Shown here in pieces: positions 13,360-15,230 of a stretch of 15,230 nucleotides of DNA. The position numbers and the translations under genes were made by a program. The first letter of the stretch is position 1. Every line of letters begins with the position of its first letter. Source of the DNA: Chitinophaga pinensis (GTDB taxonomy: Bacteria > Bacteroidota > Bacteroidia > Flavobacteriales_D > Crocinitomicaceae); contig CAMATR010000010.1 in the NCBI GenBank assembly GCA_945861175.1, positions 1-15,230 on the forward strand, read 5' to 3'. A model generated the notes under the pieces. That model worked only from the letters and a program-made list of their open reading frames with translations. It did not search any database and was not told where the DNA came from.

Positions 13360-15230
13360 TTACAAGTTCAATTCACCTTTATTTTCCAATTCTTTATAGT
13401 GTTTTACAAGTTCCAAAGCTGCTGGTATAACATCACTACTTAGTACTATCAAAGAGCCTGGTATAGCATTTTTAATTGCAAATGTTATAGCTTCTTTTTC
13501 TGATGGAATGATTGTTGTCTTTTTATTAGGGTCAACCATATTTATACCATCTTGAAGCATTTGAATTAGTTCAGTTTCCGATCTTCCTCGTAAGTGTTTG
13601 TCTTGTCGAATAATGATTTCATCAAATGCCCCAGCTGCAGTTTTACCTATTTCGTTGTTATCCTCCTCACGACGATCTCCAATTCCTGCAATTATTCCTA
13701 CTTTGACAGTTGCTTCCATGGTGTCAACAAATTTTTTCAATGCTCTCATGCCAGCTGCATTGTGCGCATAATCTAAAAGAACAGTGAAATTTTTAAACTC
13801 AAATAAATTCAGACGACCAGGTGTTTGAGAAGGGGATGGAAGGAATGATTCCAAACCAGCTTTCATATCTTCAATACTTACACCTTGTATATTAGCTGCT
13901 AGAATTGCTGGAAGTACATTTTGAATCATAAATTCGGCTTTTCCCCCATAAGTCAAAGGTATCTCCTCAACTCTCATGACTCGCATTTTCCATTCACCGC
14001 GACAAATAGTTACGAATCCATTTTCATAGATTGCTGTGATACCGCCTTTTCTTTGTAATGCTTTAACTCGGGGATTATCTTCATTCAAGGAAAACAAAGC
14101 CACATTGCATTCAAGACTTCGACGCATTTCATAGACTAAATCGTCATCTGCATTTAAGATTGCATACCCATTAGGCAGAACTGTTTCTGGAACCACGGCT
14201 TTAACTCTCGCTAATTGCTCTACAGTATGAATTCCCTTTAAACCCAAATGATCAGCTTCAACATTTGTTACAATCGCTACATCACAATTTTTAAATCCTA
14301 AACCAGCACGTAATATTCCTCCTCTAGCACATTCTAAAACAGCAAAGTTCACTGTTGGGTCCTTTAAAACAAATTCAGCACTCGATGGACCTGTGCAATC
14401 ACCCTCCATTAGTAAACGATTTTGAATATATACGCCATCTGTAGTAGTATAACCGACTCTGTATCCTTTCAATTTCATAATATGTGAAATCAATCGGGTA
14501 GTAGTGGTTTTTCCATTGGTTCCAGTTACTGCAACAATTGGAATTCGCGCGTTACTGCCAGTTGGGAAAAGTTTATCAATAACAGGCCCAGCAACATTGC
14601 GCGGTAATCCTTTAGCAGGGGCGAGGTGCATCCTAAAACCGGGACCAGCATTCACCTCTAAAACTGCCCCACCGGTTTCTTTTAATGGTTTTGTAATGTC
14701 GGATGTCATTATATCAACTCCACAGATATCTAAGTCGATGATTCGTGAAATCCTTTCAACCATTGAAATATTTGCAGGATGAACGAAGTCGGTAACATCT
14801 TCAGCAGTTCCTCCAGTGGATAAATTTGCTGTATCCTTCAAGATAAGCAATTGACCTTTTTCGATAACTGAATCTACTGTATATCCTTTTGAAGTGATTA
14901 GACTTATAGTAAGATCATTAACCGTGATTTTTGTCAAAACATTTTCATGTCCGAAACCTCTTCTTGGGTCACTATTTACAATATCAATTAACTCTTGAAT
15001 AGTTGATTTTCCATCTCCAATAACATGGGCGGGAGTTCTCAACGCTGCAGCAACTAATTTATGATTGATAACTAGTAATCGGTAATCAACTCCGGTAATA
15101 TATTTTTCAATTATAATAGAATTCGATACATTCTTCGCTGCATGAAATGCTACCAAAGCATCTTCATACGAGTTTACATTTACAGTTATTCCTCGTCCAT
15201 GATTGCCATCAACAGGTTTTACTACTAAAG
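13360..15230 (-). CDS. cphA: Cyanophycin synthetase (C-terminal 622 residues; 5' end beyond the window)
   Basis: The minus-strand frame stays open to the right edge (codon boundary at 15228); a TTG at 15156 is internal. The visible part starts within the ATP-grasp domain, LVVKPVDGNHGRGITVNV, followed by EKYITGVDYRLLVINHK and the metal-binding EVNAGPGFRMH (fragment residues 191-201). The Mur-ligase-like domain follows, with P-loop TGTNGKTTTT (235-244), ECARGGILRAGL, TNVEADHLG, DYAHNAAG (486-493), GIGDRREEDN (515-524) and RQDKHLRGR (541-549). In the family the two ATP-dependent domains alternately add aspartate and arginine to the storage polymer multi-L-arginyl-poly-L-aspartate in the cytoplasm. 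Full-length enzymes are about 870-900 residues, so some 250 N-terminal residues are missing. DYAHNA has alanine where many Mur-ligase relatives have proline (DYAHNP/DYAHTP). It is convergent with accD across a shared terminator. Confidence 0.94.
   Translation of the reverse strand, partial: LVVKPVDGNHGRGITVNVNSYEDALVAFHAAKNVSNSIIIEKYITGVDYRLLVINHKLVAAALRTPAHVIGDGKSTIQELIDIVNSDPRRGFGHENVLTKITVNDLTISLITSKGYTVDSVIEKGQLLILKDTANLSTGGTAEDVTDFVHPANISMVERISRIIDLDICGVDIMTSDITKPLKETGGAVLEVNAGPGFRMHLAPAKGLPRNVAGPVIDKLFPTGSNARIPIVAVTGTNGKTTTTRLISHIMKLKGYRVGYTTTDGVYIQNRLLMEGDCTGPSSAEFVLKDPTVNFAVLECARGGILRAGLGFKNCDVAIVTNVEADHLGLKGIHTVEQLARVKAVVPETVLPNGYAILNADDDLVYEMRRSLECNVALFSLNEDNPRVKALQRKGGITAIYENGFVTICRGEWKMRVMRVEEIPLTYGGKAEFMIQNVLPAILAANIQGVSIEDMKAGLESFLPSPSQTPGRLNLFEFKNFTVLLDYAHNAAGMRALKKFVDTMEATVKVGIIAGIGDRREEDNNEIGKTAAGAFDEIIIRQDKHLRGRSETELIQMLQDGINMVDPNKKTTIIPSEKEAITFAIKNAIPGSLIVLSSDVIPAALELVKHYKELENKGELNL

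Noticed and set aside
14504..14782. 92-codon plus-strand open frame opposite the cyanophycin synthetase P-loop region
   Set aside because: It is antisense to the ATP-grasp/Mur-ligase junction, which is clearly coding on the minus strand; no protein family resemblance.
1..15230. A defence island, mobile element, CRISPR array or biosynthetic gene cluster
   Set aside because: Every long reading frame is a recognisable family, mostly core housekeeping, on uniform AT-rich DNA; I saw no transposase, integrase, array of spaced repeats, tRNA or attachment-site duplication.

Overview
The window reads as chromosomal housekeeping DNA from a member of the Bacteroidota, most likely Flavobacteriales (Cryomorphaceae/Crocinitomicaceae-like; inference). 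Reasons: a PorT-family type IX secretion protein beside menaquinone methyltransferase MenG/UbiE, a lipoprotein-type Omp85 protein (TamL-like), visibly AT-rich DNA, start codons without clear Shine-Dalgarno sequences, and short intergenic spacers with a few matches to the Bacteroidota -7 promoter motif TAnnTTTG.

Layout. Positions 2-5464 (+) hold a tightly packed, probably co-transcribed run of six genes: the 3' end of an aspartate aminotransferase, a stand-alone heptose-7-phosphate kinase (HldE domain I), menG/ubiE, porT, a COG2509-type FAD-dependent dehydrogenase and a secreted DUF3089 alpha/beta hydrolase. Two junctions are TAATG stop/start overlaps and one is an 11-base overlap. Next, 5467-6195 (-) is a SpoU/TrmH-family RNA 2'-O-methyltransferase, divergent from the TamL-like Omp85 gene at 6229-8895 (+). 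That gene runs head-on into a UvrD/PcrA helicase (8896-11178, -) with no base between the stop codons. A 197-base divergent spacer separates the helicase from fbaA (class II aldolase) and accD (acetyl-CoA carboxylase beta subunit). A perfect 36-base palindromic terminator follows, and then the C-terminal 622 residues of a cyanophycin synthetase (-), whose N-terminus lies beyond the right edge.

How the genes fit together. The left half is themed on the cell envelope: heptose activation, menaquinone synthesis, type IX secretion and outer-membrane protein insertion, with two poorly characterised enzymes embedded. The right half is core metabolism and repair: DNA unwinding in repair, glycolysis/gluconeogenesis, fatty-acid initiation and nitrogen storage.

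I found no RNA genes, insertion sequences, prophage, CRISPR array or defence island. I see no convincing new biological system. The leads most worth following are the uncharacterised FAD-dehydrogenase and DUF3089 pair coupled to porT, and the cyanophycin synthetase in a Bacteroidota background.
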